64,000 nt of DNA from Aeromicrobium erythreum (lineage in GTDB: Bacteria; Actinomycetota; Actinomycetes; Propionibacteriales; Nocardioidaceae): NCBI RefSeq assembly GCF_001509405.1, contig NZ_CP011502.1, positions 2,914,001 to 2,978,000 of the forward strand, in the 5' to 3' direction. Below are positions 35,218 through 44,912 of the stretch, piece by piece (position 1 is the stretch's first letter; every line of letters begins with the position of its first letter). Position numbers and translations under genes: made by a program. The notes below the pieces were generated by a model that worked only from the letters and a program-made list of their open reading frames with translations, had not been told where the DNA came from and did no database searches.

Positions 35218-35922
35218 GTGTCAGGGATCAGCCACGTGGTGATGCGCCAGCTGGCGCGCCGGGGACTCGTCGTGCGCCGCCACCCCGCGGCCCGGCGGCA
35301 GCGTCTGCTCGTCGACCGCGGCGTCGACCTCGTGCTCGACGTGGGAGCGGCACGCGGCGGCTACGCCACCGAGCTGCGCGAGTTCGGGTACACCGGCCGC
35401 ATCGTGTCCTTCGAGCCCCTCGCGGCCGCGCACGCCGACCTGGTCCGCGCCGCGGCGTCCGACCCGCGGTGGGAGACCCGGCACACGGCGCTCGGCGACA
35501 CCACCGGCCGCCAGGAGATCCACGTCGCCTCCAACAGCGACAGCAGCTCCCTGCTGCCCATGGCCGACCAGCACCGCGCCTCGAGCCCGGACATCCAGAT
35601 GGTCGGCACCGAGACGATCGAGGTCAGCCGGCTCGACGACGTCGCCGCTGACGTGCTGGGCGAGGCCCGCACGCCGTTCCTCAAGATCGATACGCAGGGC
35701 TTCGAGCGCGCCGTCCTCGAGGGTGCCGAGACCACCGTGCCGCGCCTCGTCGGCCTCCAGCTCGAGCTCTCGTTCGTCACGCTCTACGAGGGCGGGATGC
35801 TCGCGGACGAGGCCATCTCGTGGGCCTACGACCACGGGTTCGTGCTGGTCGGGCTCGACCAGGGCTTCACCGACCCGGGCGGGGCCGTCCTCCAGGCCGA
35901 CGGAGTCTTCCTCAGGCCGTGA
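35218..35922 (+). CDS. FkbM-family methyltransferase (short form)
   Basis: The 234-residue SAM methyltransferase has LVLDVGAARGGYATELRE (motif I), IVSFEPLAAAH (motif II) and FLKIDTQGFERAVLEGAE, the FkbM-type catalytic segment. The end reads VLQADGVFLRP. It is more distant from the two other FkbM proteins in this window and closer to the NDP-sugar-linked methyltransferases of capsule loci. GTG at 35218 is taken from the TACGGT box 6 nt upstream. An 84-bp gap without coding signal leads to the next gene. Confidence 0.82.
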   Translation: MSGISHVVMRQLARRGLVVRRHPAARRQRLLVDRGVDLVLDVGAARGGYATELREFGYTGRIVSFEPLAAAHADLVRAAASDPRWETRHTALGDTTGRQEIHVASNSDSSSLLPMADQHRASSPDIQMVGTETIEVSRLDDVAADVLGEARTPFLKIDTQGFERAVLEGAETTVPRLVGLQLELSFVTLYEGGMLADEAISWAYDHGFVLVGLDQGFTDPGGAVLQADGVFLRP

Positions 35923-36006
35923 CCCGCACCACCGTCCGGTCGTTGTGGCACCTGACCAGCCCTTCCCCGCTCCTCCTCCCCGAGCCCCAGCCCCGAGAGG
36001 CGTGAC

Positions 36007-36660
36007 GTGAACCGTCGTCTGAAGGCCGCGATCCGACCCGCGGTCCTCGCCGCCAACACCCCCGTCGCACGCCGTCGCGCCCTCAAGGAGCTGGCGGCCG
36101 CGCCGCGGCCCCTGCGACTCGAGCTGGGCGGCAACGCACCGCGCGCGGGCTGGGTCGTGACCAACGTCGGCCCCACCACCCGCCTGTACATGGACGCGAC
36201 GGAACCCTGGCCGCTCGGCGACGGCGAGGTCGAGGCGATCTACTCCGACAACGTCATCGAGCACATCCCGCTCCACCCGGCCCGCACCCTCTTCGCCGAG
36301 GCGTACCGGTGCCTGCAGCCCGGTGGCGTGATCCGGTTCGTGACGCCCGACCTGCGCGCGCACGTCGAGCGGTACCTGACCGGCACGGCCCCGAAGGGCG
36401 ACCCCGAGGCGAAGGTCTACGAGGACTGCGGCCTCGTGGTCGAGCACCCGGTCGACTGGGTGCAGATCCCGATCGCCTCCTTCGAGCACCACCTCGGCTA
36501 CGTCTACGACTTCGAGACGCTCGAGGCCGAGCTGCGCCGCGCGGGCTTCACCGAGGTGCACCGGCGCGAGCTGAACGAGAGCCCCGTGCCGCACCTCGCC
36601 GGCCTCGACCTGCGCGCCGCCGAGGGTGGCGCGCAGATGGCCGTCGAGGCCGTGCGCTGA
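36007..36660 (+). CDS. SAM-dependent methyltransferase
   Basis: The 217-residue class I methyltransferase begins with a basic helix and then LRLELGGNAPRAGWVVTNVG, a truncated motif I typical of the predicted SAM-dependent methyltransferases in polysaccharide loci. It continues YSDNVIEHIPLHPARTLFAEAYRCLQPGGVIRFVTPDL, the Methyltransf_11-like core. The substrate is probably a sugar nucleotide or lipid-linked sugar. GTG follows GAGAGG. The glycosyltransferase starts 6 bp after the stop, so they are likely co-transcribed. Confidence 0.8.
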   Translation: MNRRLKAAIRPAVLAANTPVARRRALKELAAAPRPLRLELGGNAPRAGWVVTNVGPTTRLYMDATEPWPLGDGEVEAIYSDNVIEHIPLHPARTLFAEAYRCLQPGGVIRFVTPDLRAHVERYLTGTAPKGDPEAKVYEDCGLVVEHPVDWVQIPIASFEHHLGYVYDFETLEAELRRAGFTEVHRRELNESPVPHLAGLDLRAAEGGAQMAVEAVR

Positions 36661-36665
36661 CGTCG

Positions 36666-37733
36666 ATGCGCGTCGCCATCCTCGCGACCGGCTGGGCCGG
36701 CTTCAACGACGCCGCCTGCCGCGAGCTCGCCGCCCGCGGGGTCGAGCTGCTGGTGGTCACCGAGAGCGAGACGTCGGACACCGCGTACACGTCGCACCGC
36801 TTCCGCGAGTACGCCCAGGTCCACCTGTGGCACGAGGCCCCGGCCGACGGGGAGGTGCGCGACGTGGTGCGCGCCTTCGCCCCCGACGCCGTGCTCATGC
36901 ACTCCTGGCACTACGGCCCCTACCGCGAGGCGGTCAAGGCCCTGCCGCCCGGCACGCTGCGGGTGCTCTGGATGGACAACGTCTGGCGCAACATCCCCAA
37001 GCAGTGGCTCGGGCGCGCGGTCGCGCCGTGGTGGGTGCGCTCCCTCTTCGACTGCGTGATGGTGCCCAGCGACCGCACCGAGTTCTTCGCCCGCCGGCTC
37101 GGCTTCGGCGAGGGCGACGTGATCCGCGGGTCGCTCAGCGCGGACACCACCGTCTTCGGCTCGCCCGCCCGCGCGGGCGAGGAGGTCGCCGGACGTCGAC
37201 GCTTCCTGGCCGCCCTGCGCCTGGTGCACCACAAGGGCGCCGACGTGCTCGCGGAGGCGTACCGCCTCTACCGCAGTCGCTCGACGGACCCGTGGGACCT
37301 CGACGTCGCCGGCATCGGACCCCTCGCCGGCGCGTTCGACGGGCTCGAGGGCGTCACCATGCTGGGCTTCCAGCAGCCCGCCGAGGTGGCCGAGCGCATG
37401 CGTGCCTCGTCGTGCCTGGTCGTGCCGTCGCGGGAGGAGCCGTACGGGGTCACGCTGCACGAGGGCGCGCTCAGCGGGCTGCCGATCATCACCACCTACT
37501 TCGTGGGGGCGGCGCCGCCGTTCGTGCAGGACGGGCAGAACGGCTGGACCGTGCCCGGGGGCGACGCGGAGGCCCTGGCGGAGCGGATGCTGCAGGTGGC
37601 CTCGCTCGACCCGGAGCGGCTCGGGCAGATGTCGGCCGTGAGCGTCGGCCTCGGGATGCGCACGAGCTCGCGGGGCTGGGCCGTGAACCTGCACGAGGAG
37701 CTCCAGCGGCGCCACCGTGCGCTCGCCGGCTGA
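36666..37733 (+). CDS. Glycosyltransferase family 4-like
   Basis: The 355-residue GT-B glycosyltransferase has an N-terminal MRVAILATGWAGFNDAAC, an inter-domain SLSADTTVFGSP and the donor domain FLAALRLVHHKGADVLAEAY. It also has the GT4 E-x7-E block SREEPYGVTLHEGALSGLPIIT, with FVGAAPPFVQDGQNGW after it. The sugar transferred is unknown. ATG at 36666 is the first in-frame start after the methyltransferase stop. Its end faces the convergent glycosyltransferase gene after 18 bp. Confidence 0.85.
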   Translation: MRVAILATGWAGFNDAACRELAARGVELLVVTESETSDTAYTSHRFREYAQVHLWHEAPADGEVRDVVRAFAPDAVLMHSWHYGPYREAVKALPPGTLRVLWMDNVWRNIPKQWLGRAVAPWWVRSLFDCVMVPSDRTEFFARRLGFGEGDVIRGSLSADTTVFGSPARAGEEVAGRRRFLAALRLVHHKGADVLAEAYRLYRSRSTDPWDLDVAGIGPLAGAFDGLEGVTMLGFQQPAEVAERMRASSCLVVPSREEPYGVTLHEGALSGLPIITTYFVGAAPPFVQDGQNGWTVPGGDAEALAERMLQVASLDPERLGQMSAVSVGLGMRTSSRGWAVNLHEELQRRHRALAG

Positions 37734-37751
37734 ACGGGCCCCGCAGGACCC

Positions 37752-38789
37752 TCAGGAACCGCCGAGCAGGTGCTCCACGACGGCGGTGCGCGCCTCGAGG
37801 GCACGCTCCCGCCTGGCGGTGAACCGCTGCTGGGCGTCGGCACCGTCGGGCAGCCCCTGCCGCAGCACGTCCAGCACCACGGCCCCGACGTCGCCGTCGA
37901 GCGGGACCAGGAGCGGCGCCGGGACGAGCTCGGCGAGGCAGCCGACGTCGACAGCCACCGACGGCACGCCGTGGCGCATCGCGTCGAGCACGACGAGCGG
38001 CTCGGCCTCGTTGCGGTAGCGGCTGGGGAACACGAACAGGTCGACGTCGGCGTAGAAGCGCTCGACGCCCTCGTGGTCGAGGGGTCCCGTGACCACGAGG
38101 GCGTCGCCGAGGCTCTCCCGTGCGGTCGCGACCACCGCAGCGGCCGCCTCGTCCGCGCACGGACCGGCGAGGACGAGGGTGCAGTCGAGCCCCGCGTCGC
38201 GCGCGCGGACCGCCGCGTCGACGACGTCCTGCAGCCCCTTCTCGAGCGTGAGGTTGCTCAGGTGGCCGAGCACGACCCTGCCGTGCGGCGGGTGCGGCGA
38301 CCGGTCGACCGGGGCGAGGAGCGCGGCGTTGGAGCAGACCACGACGTCCTGCGCGAGCGGGTAGGTGCGGCGCAGCCGGTCGGCCATGACGTCGCCGAGC
38401 ACGACGTGACGCACCGACGAGCCACCCCAGCGCACCAGCCTCTGCATCGCCGGCACCGGCGTGTCCAGGTAGCTGGAGTTGTGGTGGTGGAAGACGACGC
38501 GCAACCCTCGCCGACGGGCCAGCCCCACCACCAGGGCCTGGTAGTGCAGCAGCTCCCCGCCGGCGCCGCCGACGTAGACCGACCCACGCCGCGCCACGCA
38601 GAGGCGCAGCAGGCCCCGCACCAGCCGACCGACGCGACGCAGCGGGCCGACCGCGTCGTTGGAGTCGTTCAGCTCCAGCCGGGCGCCGCGGGAGCGCAGC
38701 TCTGCGGCCATCAGGTCCGTGACCCGTGCCGCGCCGGTCACGGGCGGGGGCAGCGGACCGTGAATGCGGACGGGGGCCGTGCTCGCCAT
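37752..38789 (-). CDS. Glycosyltransferase family 4-like
   Basis: The 345-residue GT4-like enzyme has N-terminal VRIHGPLPPPVTGAARVTDLMAAEL and linker LGHLSNLTLEKGLQDVVDAA. The C-terminal domain reads GDALVVTGPLDHEGVERFYADVDLFVFPSRYRNEAEPLVVLDAMRHGVP, in which EAEPLVVLDA is the donor-binding acid block. ATG at 38789 is preferred to an upstream in-frame ATG because GGAG lies 5 nt before it and the GT4 N-terminus begins there. It is transcribed away from the acyltransferase at 38930. Confidence 0.83.
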   Translation of the reverse strand: MASTAPVRIHGPLPPPVTGAARVTDLMAAELRSRGARLELNDSNDAVGPLRRVGRLVRGLLRLCVARRGSVYVGGAGGELLHYQALVVGLARRRGLRVVFHHHNSSYLDTPVPAMQRLVRWGGSSVRHVVLGDVMADRLRRTYPLAQDVVVCSNAALLAPVDRSPHPPHGRVVLGHLSNLTLEKGLQDVVDAAVRARDAGLDCTLVLAGPCADEAAAAVVATARESLGDALVVTGPLDHEGVERFYADVDLFVFPSRYRNEAEPLVVLDAMRHGVPSVAVDVGCLAELVPAPLLVPLDGDVGAVVLDVLRQGLPDGADAQQRFTARRERALEARTAVVEHLLGGS

Positions 38790-38929
38790 CGCTGCTCCGA
38801 TCCTGGGGTCGCGCCCGAGGATACGACGGTGCGGCGCCGTCGGCGGATCCACCTCCGCCCTCCACGCCGATGTCCTAGGGTGGGCGGGCCAGACCCCCGC
38901 CCGCCCGGGCCACCGGAAGGACGTCCGCC

Positions 38930-41072
<2,143 letters not shown>

Positions 41073-41102
41073 CGTCGCTCCTCCCCCGGAGGTGCCGCGC
41101 GC

Positions 41103-41585
41103 TCAGCGCAGGATGATCGCGAGGCCGCGCTCGAAGGAGGCGTCGAGGTCGGGGTCGGCCTCGACGATCCCGACGGCGGCGGCCTGGCGGTGCAGCTGGG
41201 TGGCCTGCGTGTGCCCGACGACGTAGAGCAGCAGCGTGCGGGCCACGTCGCGGTCGCTGTGGTCGGCCAGCGCGGTCTCGAGCGCGAACTGCCCGAGCCG
41301 GAACGCGGCCGTCGTGGCCACGACCTCGGCGCCGTCGCGGACGGCGAGCATGGCGGTGCGCAGCCGCTGCGACGTCGCCGCGAGGTCGGCGTCGACCTCG
41401 ACCGGCGCCACGACGCGGTCGGCCATGAGGCCGAGCAGGGTCTGCTTGTCGGCGACGTGGTGGTACAGCGCGCTGGGCTGCACGCCGAGCTCGCCGGCCA
41501 CGCGGCGCATCGTGCAGTACTCCAGGCCGTAGGCGTCGAGCACCCGCAGCGCGCCGGACACGACGTCGTCCAGGCTGTTCGCCAC
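41103..41585 (-). CDS. TetR-family regulator, BioQ-like
   Basis: The 160-residue TetR repressor has an N-terminal HTH (TMRRVAGELGVQPSALYHHVADKQTLLGLM) and a short ligand domain. It is divergent from bioY. Two 13-bp palindromes of the TGAAC-N3-GTTCA type lie between them, the form reported for BioQ of corynebacteria, so it probably represses biotin uptake genes. GTG at 41585 with GGGAGGGG 8 nt upstream fits. At 160 residues it is shorter than most TetR proteins. The BioQ function is inferred from position and site sequence. Confidence 0.8.
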   Translation of the reverse strand: MANSLDDVVSGALRVLDAYGLEYCTMRRVAGELGVQPSALYHHVADKQTLLGLMADRVVAPVEVDADLAATSQRLRTAMLAVRDGAEVVATTAAFRLGQFALETALADHSDRDVARTLLLYVVGHTQATQLHRQAAAVGIVEADPDLDASFERGLAIILR

Positions 41586-41627
41586 GTGGTTGCCCCTCCC
41601 GCTCGGTCGACCGGTGTGCCACACTAC

Positions 41628-41640
41628 CGAACGACGTTCA
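41628..41640. promoter_or_regulatory. BioQ-like operator 1
   Basis: CGAACGACGTTCA matches the TGAAC-N3-GTTCA palindrome with one change. Its centre is 15 bp from that of operator 2. Confidence 0.7.
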
Positions 41641-41642
41641 CC

Positions 41643-41655
41643 TGAACGTCGTTCA
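41643..41655. promoter_or_regulatory. BioQ-like operator 2
   Basis: TGAACGTCGTTCA is a perfect 13-bp palindrome, 22 bp before the bioY start. A repressor bound here would block the bioY promoter and probably also the divergent tetR promoter. Confidence 0.75.
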
Positions 41656-41676
41656 GGAACGAAGGACCGTCCCGCC

Positions 41677-42264
41677 ATGAGCAGCACCACGACCGCGCGC
41701 CGCCGCAGCCTCACCACCACCGACCTCGCCCTCGTCGCCGTCTTCGCCGCGCTCGTCGCGGTGTGCTCCGTCGTCGCGGCGCTGCCCTTCGGCGTCAACG
41801 GGGTGCCCGTCACGCTGCAGCTCTTCGGCGTCTTCCTCGCCGGCGCCGTGCTCGGACCCGTGCGCGGCTTCCTCGCCGTCGCCCTCTACCTCGCCGTCGG
41901 GGCGGTTGGGGTGCCCGTCTTCGCCGGACCGGTGGGCGGCCTCGCACCGTTCGCCGGACCGACGGCCGGATACCTCGTCTCCTTCCCCCTCGTCGCCCTC
42001 GTCGTGGGGCTCGCGGTGCAGCGCGCCCGCGCCGCGGGACTCGCCGTGACGACGGCGGTCGTGCTGGTCGGCGGGCTCGTGGGCGAGGTCGTGTGCTGGC
42101 TGGTCGGCGCCCTCGGCATCGCCCTCTACAGCGACACGCCCTACCTGCCCACCGTCAAGGCGACCGCCGTCTACGTCCCGGCCGACCTCGTCAAGCTGGT
42201 GCTCGCCGCCGTGGTCGCGGCTGCCGTGCACCGCGCGTTCCCGCAGCTGCTGGCCCGTCGCTGA
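41677..42264 (+). CDS. bioY: Biotin ECF transporter substrate-binding protein
   Basis: The 195-residue S-component has six hydrophobic segments and BioY signatures VPVTLQLFGVFLAGAVLGPVRG, AVGVPVF and GPTAGYLVSFP. It binds biotin in the membrane and associates with EcfA/EcfT encoded next. The ATG follows GAAGGA. The paired palindromes upstream suggest biotin-dependent control by the divergent TetR gene. Confidence 0.95.
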   Translation: MSSTTTARRRSLTTTDLALVAVFAALVAVCSVVAALPFGVNGVPVTLQLFGVFLAGAVLGPVRGFLAVALYLAVGAVGVPVFAGPVGGLAPFAGPTAGYLVSFPLVALVVGLAVQRARAAGLAVTTAVVLVGGLVGEVVCWLVGALGIALYSDTPYLPTVKATAVYVPADLVKLVLAAVVAAAVHRAFPQLLARR

Positions 42265-42298
42265 GCGGCCCCGCCCGCAGGTGGGCGAGACTGGCGTC

Positions 42299-42994
42299 AT
42301 GGCGACCATCGAGCTCGACGACGTCACCGTCACCGCCCCGACGGCGGACGGCGAGGTCGTGCTCCTGCGCGACGTCACGGCGCGCCTGACGGAGCGCCGC
42401 GTCGTCGTCGTGGGCGCCAACGGCTCGGGCAAGTCGACGCTCGCCCGGCTGGTCAACGGGCTCGTCTCGGCAGCGTCGGGCACGGTCCGCGTGGACGGCC
42501 TCGACGTCGCGACCGACGGCCCCGCGGTGCGCCGCCGGGTCGGGTTCGTGTTCACCCAGCCGGCGGCCCAGCTCGTCATGCCGACCGTGCTGGAGGACGT
42601 CGCCCTGTCGCTGCGTCGGCACGTGAAGGACAAGCGCGAGCGGGAGGCTCGCGCCCGGGCGGTTCTGGCCGACATCGGGCTCGCCGACCGCGCCGACACC
42701 TCCGTGCACGCCCTCTCCGGCGGCCAGCAGCAGCTGCTGGCGATCGCGGGCGTGCTCGCCTGCGAGCCCACGGTCGTGGTCGCCGACGAGCCGACCACCC
42801 TGCTCGACCTGCGCAACGCGCGCGCGGTGCAGGAGCGCCTGCTGTCGATGGAGCAGCAGCTGCTGCTCGTCACGCACGACCTCGACCTGGCGCGGCGCTG
42901 CGACCGGGCGCTGGTCGTCGAGGACGGCCGCGTGACGTGCGACGACGACCCCGAGCGCGCGGTCGCGCACTACGTCGAGAGTGCACTGTCGTGA
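42299..42994 (+). CDS. bioM: ECF transporter ATPase (BioM)
   Basis: The 231-residue ABC ATPase has Walker A VGANGSGKST, Q-loop VGFVFTQPAAQLV, signature LSGGQQQLLA, Walker B VVVADEPTTLLD and a switch His (LLVTHDLD). It energises biotin uptake with BioY and BioN. ATG at 42299 is chosen; a GTG at 42281 is possible. GAGACT lies 6 nt before the ATG, hinting at an extra leaderless start within the operon. Confidence 0.92.
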   Translation: MATIELDDVTVTAPTADGEVVLLRDVTARLTERRVVVVGANGSGKSTLARLVNGLVSAASGTVRVDGLDVATDGPAVRRRVGFVFTQPAAQLVMPTVLEDVALSLRRHVKDKREREARARAVLADIGLADRADTSVHALSGGQQQLLAIAGVLACEPTVVVADEPTTLLDLRNARAVQERLLSMEQQLLLVTHDLDLARRCDRALVVEDGRVTCDDDPERAVAHYVESALS

Positions 42995-43004
42995 GGCGCG
43001 CACG

Positions 43005-43619
43005 GTGAGGAGCCTGCCGCTCGGCCTGCAGGTCCCCGGCGACACCGTCTGGCACCGCCTGCCCACCGGTCGCAAGCTGCTGGGCCTCGTGCTGCTCGGC
43101 GTCGGGGTCGTCGCCCTGCAGGGCCCGTGGCTCCCGCTGCTCGCCCTCGCGGCCGCCCTGGGCGTCGCGCTGCACGCCGGCGTGCCTGCGCGCAGCCTGG
43201 CGCTCGGCGTCCGACCCCTGCTCGTGCTGCTGGGGGTCGTGGCGGCGCTGCAGACGTGGCAGCGGGGCTGGCCGGTGGCGGTCGAGGTCGTGGCCACCAC
43301 CCTCACGTTGGTCGTGCTCGCCACGACGTTCACCGCGACGACCCCGACCGACGACCTGCTCGACGCCGTCGTGCGGGCCGCCCGCGTGCTGCGGCCCTTC
43401 GGCGTCGACCCCGAGCGTGTCGCGCTGACCTTCTCCCTCGCGATCTCCTCGATCCCCGTGGTGACGACGCTGTTCACGCAGACGCGCGAGGCGGCCAAGG
43501 CCCGCGGCCTCGAGCGCAGCCCGCGCGCGACCTTGACCCCCTTCGCGGTGCGCACGGTCGCCCACGCGCACGCCGTCGGCGACGCCCTCGCCGCCCGCGG
43601 CCTCGGCGACCCCGACTGA
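43005..43619 (+). CDS. bioN: ECF transporter transmembrane protein (BioN)
   Basis: The 204-residue EcfT-type coupling protein has about five hydrophobic segments and the coupling helix TREAAKARGLERSP with the Ala-Arg-Gly motif that docks on the ATPase. The GTG at 43005 gives VRSLPLGLQVPGDTVWHRL, a usual EcfT start. A GTG at 42981 would overlap bioM. It is the last gene of the biotin uptake operon and is followed by a long inverted repeat. Confidence 0.9.
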   Translation: MRSLPLGLQVPGDTVWHRLPTGRKLLGLVLLGVGVVALQGPWLPLLALAAALGVALHAGVPARSLALGVRPLLVLLGVVAALQTWQRGWPVAVEVVATTLTLVVLATTFTATTPTDDLLDAVVRAARVLRPFGVDPERVALTFSLAISSIPVVTTLFTQTREAAKARGLERSPRATLTPFAVRTVAHAHAVGDALAARGLGDPD

Positions 43620-43652
43620 CCCCCGCCCTTCCCCTCCCTCCGCGTCCCCCTC

Positions 43653-43729
43653 CCCTCCCCGCGTTTCGTGGACCTGGTGACGGAATCCGGCGCCGAGACC
43701 GTCGTCAGGTCCACAGAACGCGGGGAGGG
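43653..43729. repeat. 31-bp inverted repeat between bioN and LytTR gene
   Basis: Arms 43653-43683 and 43699-43729 are complementary at 27 of 31 positions (blocks CCCTCCCCGCGTT, GTGGACCTG and GACGG). The 15-nt loop includes CCGGCGCC. The right arm ends 8 bp before the TACACT box of the LytTR gene and so overlaps its -35 region. It may end the biotin operon, serve as an operator, or both. Confidence 0.75.
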
Positions 43730-43737
43730 ACGGGGCC

Positions 43738-43743
43738 TACACT
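43738..43743 (+). promoter_or_regulatory. -10 box TACACT for LytTR regulator (leaderless)
   Basis: TACACT is followed by 7 nt and the ATG at 43751. Confidence 0.6.
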
Positions 43744-43750
43744 CCCCCGC

Positions 43751-44503
43751 ATGGACGACGTCGCGCCCGAGCCCGCTGCCGCGCTGCGGACCCTCGTCGT
43801 CGACGACGAGCAGCCGGTGCTCGACGAGCTCGTCTACCTCCTCGAGCGCGACCCGCGGGTCGGTGCGGTGCACACCGCCCGCTCCGGCGCCGAGGCGCTG
43901 CGCCGACTGGAGGGCGGCGCCGTCGACCTCCTCTTCCTCGACATCGCCATGCCCGGGCTCTCGGGCATCGACATCGCCCGCGTCGTCGGGCAGTTCCGCA
44001 CCCCGCCGCGCGTCGTCTTCGTCACCGCGCACGAGGGTCATGCGCTCGAGGCGTTCGAGCTGGGCGCCCTCGACTACCTGCTCAAGCCCATCCGGGAGGA
44101 GCGGCTGCGCGAGAGCATCCGGCGCGCGGTCGACCAGGGCGACCCCGCTCCGGAGGCGGACGAGACGATCGCCGTCGAGCTCGGCGGCGTCACCCGCTTC
44201 GTCCGGCGGTCCACGGTGACCCACGTGGAGGCCCAGGGCGACTACGTCCGGCTGCACACCGCGGACGGCGCCGGGCACCTGGTCCGCACGCCGCTCACCG
44301 GCCTCGTCTCCGACTGGGAGGACGTCGGCTTCGTGCGGATCCACCGCAGCAGCGCCGTGAACCTCGCGCACGTGCGCGAGGTGCGCATGCAGGCGGGCCG
44401 CTGCAGCGTGGTGGTGCCGCACGGCGACGGCGTCGTCGAGCTGCAGGTCTCGCGCCGCCACACGCCGACCCTGCGCGACCTGATCCACGAGCGGAGCCGG
44501 TGA
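43751..44503 (+). CDS. LytTR-family response regulator
   Basis: The 250-residue regulator has a receiver domain (about 12-128; acidic pocket VVDDE, phospho-acceptor Asp64 in LLFLDIAMPG, Lys in LLKPI) and a C-terminal LytTR DNA-binding domain (about 145-245). The latter has VTHVEAQGDYVRLHTADG and FVRIHRSSAVNLAHVREV. It should be controlled by the LytS-type kinase at 25509-26636. The genes that follow encode acetate-type symporters. In enterobacteria comparable pairs sense pyruvate and switch on carboxylate transporters, so a similar role is proposed. Confidence 0.92.
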   Translation: MDDVAPEPAAALRTLVVDDEQPVLDELVYLLERDPRVGAVHTARSGAEALRRLEGGAVDLLFLDIAMPGLSGIDIARVVGQFRTPPRVVFVTAHEGHALEAFELGALDYLLKPIREERLRESIRRAVDQGDPAPEADETIAVELGGVTRFVRRSTVTHVEAQGDYVRLHTADGAGHLVRTPLTGLVSDWEDVGFVRIHRSSAVNLAHVREVRMQAGRCSVVVPHGDGVVELQVSRRHTPTLRDLIHERSR

Positions 44504-44504
44504 C

Positions 44505-44912
44505 GTGCCGGAGCGCGTAGACGGGCCCGGCGGTCGCGTCCGGGTCACGAGCCCGCTGACGTCGGCCGCCGCGCCGCACGGGCGACGCAGCGCCCGGCAG
44601 GAGATCGACGAGGAGACCGGCGTCGGCGACGTCTACGTGCGCTCGCTCGTGTCCACCCAGCTGCGGTCGGCGCTCGCGGTGGTCGCCGCCCTCGCGCTCG
44701 GCCTCGGGAGCCTGCCGCTCGTCTTCGCCCTCGTGCCCGACGTCGCCGACGCCCGCCTCGGACCGGTCCCGCTGCCGTGGCTCCTGCTCGGCGTCGTCGT
44801 GTACCCGGCGCTGCTCGCGCTGGGCTGGGTGTACGTCCGACGCTCCGAGCGCGCGGAGGCCGACTTCACCGACCTGGTCGACCCCGGGTCGGTCGAGGAC
44901 GTGCCCCGGTGA
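44505..44912 (+). CDS. Small membrane protein of symporter operon
   Basis: The 135-residue protein has a hydrophilic N-terminal 45 residues, two hydrophobic helices (about 52-76 and 88-108) and an acidic tail. Size and position before an SSS symporter match the accessory DUF485-like proteins that precede ActP. Sequence likeness to DUF485 itself is weak. GTG follows the LytTR stop by 1 nt, and its stop overlaps the symporter GTG. Function is inferred from context. Confidence 0.65.
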   Translation: MPERVDGPGGRVRVTSPLTSAAAPHGRRSARQEIDEETGVGDVYVRSLVSTQLRSALAVVAALALGLGSLPLVFALVPDVADARLGPVPLPWLLLGVVVYPALLALGWVYVRRSERAEADFTDLVDPGSVEDVPR

